Source: an uncultured Nitrospinaceae bacterium (GTDB taxonomy: Bacteria > Nitrospinota > Nitrospinia > Nitrospinales > VA-1). From it: a stretch of 6,198 nucleotides of DNA. The stretch lies in assembly GCA_938073925.1 (NCBI GenBank), contig CALJGH010000077.1, positions 1 through 6,198 of the forward strand, written 5' to 3'. Shown here piece by piece: positions 6,133 through 6,198 of this stretch. A program made the position numbers and the translations under genes. Each line of letters begins with the position of its first letter. Within the stretch, counting starts at the first letter, position 1. The notes below the pieces were generated by a model. It was not told the origin of the DNA. It worked only from the letters and a program-made list of their open reading frames with translations, and ran no database searches.

Positions 6133-6198
6133 ATGGCTAATTTTATTCAGAAAAAGGGCTGGCAGATTTCTGAAAATCTCGCCACCCCCGAGTCTGTT
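6133..6198 (+). CDS. msrP: N-terminus of a probable MsrP/YedY-type molybdoenzyme, cut by the window end
   Basis: Twenty-two codons from ATG to the window end read MANFIQKKGWQISENLATPE and then SV. The pattern (short N-terminal lead, KxxW-I-x-E-x-x-x-T-P-E-x-V) resembles the start of catalytic subunits of the periplasmic methionine-sulfoxide reductase system, where it is usually followed by an NRR twin-arginine export signal. That signal would lie just outside the window, so the call cannot be confirmed here. MsrP uses a molybdenum cofactor to repair oxidised periplasmic proteins, with electrons from the membrane haem protein MsrQ. The start is 5 bases after the cutA stop with no obvious ribosome-binding site, so translational coupling is likely. 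Confidence 0.5.
   Translation, partial: MANFIQKKGWQISENLATPESV

Overview
The window is a compact bacterial chromosomal segment of moderate, roughly 45% GC by eye. It holds four complete recognisable genes, one small uncharacterised gene and two genes cut by the window ends. All are on the + strand except the small gene. Nothing points to a plasmid, phage, insertion sequence, CRISPR array or tRNA/rRNA. The gene set (long two-domain ThyX, PriA, YqaA/DedA-type VTT membrane protein, CutA, sulfatase-modifying-factor-like protein, possible MsrP) fits a Gram-negative, possibly environmental, lineage. Nitrospinota- or deltaproteobacteria-like would be my guess, but the sequence alone does not fix the taxon.

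Left part (1-2131): the C-terminal part of an FGE-sulfatase-fold protein that appears to lack the two catalytic cysteines of true formylglycine-generating enzymes. Five bases after its stop comes a 555-residue ThyX-family protein. This has two ThyX-like halves, each with only part of the usual signature.

Middle part (2132-2719): a non-plus-coding gap. It contains a hairpin that may terminate thyX transcription. A 57-codon gene runs on the minus strand, with a clear Shine-Dalgarno site and a well-formed sigma70-type promoter. A promoter candidate faces the other way towards priA. Between the two divergent promoters lie a perfect 6-bp-arm inverted repeat and a second copy of 12 of its 15 bases.

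Right part (2720-6198): priA (GTG start), a VTT-domain (YqaA/DedA-like) membrane protein, cutA, and the first 22 codons of a probable MsrP/YedY-type molybdoenzyme. Gaps here are 22, 14 and 5 bases, so they could form one transcription unit driven from in front of priA. Replication restart and thymidylate synthesis both serve DNA replication, but the other genes share no obvious pathway. The layout looks like ordinary core chromosome. The points most worth a second look are the split-signature ThyX, the small minus-strand gene and the repeat elements in the divergent promoter region.
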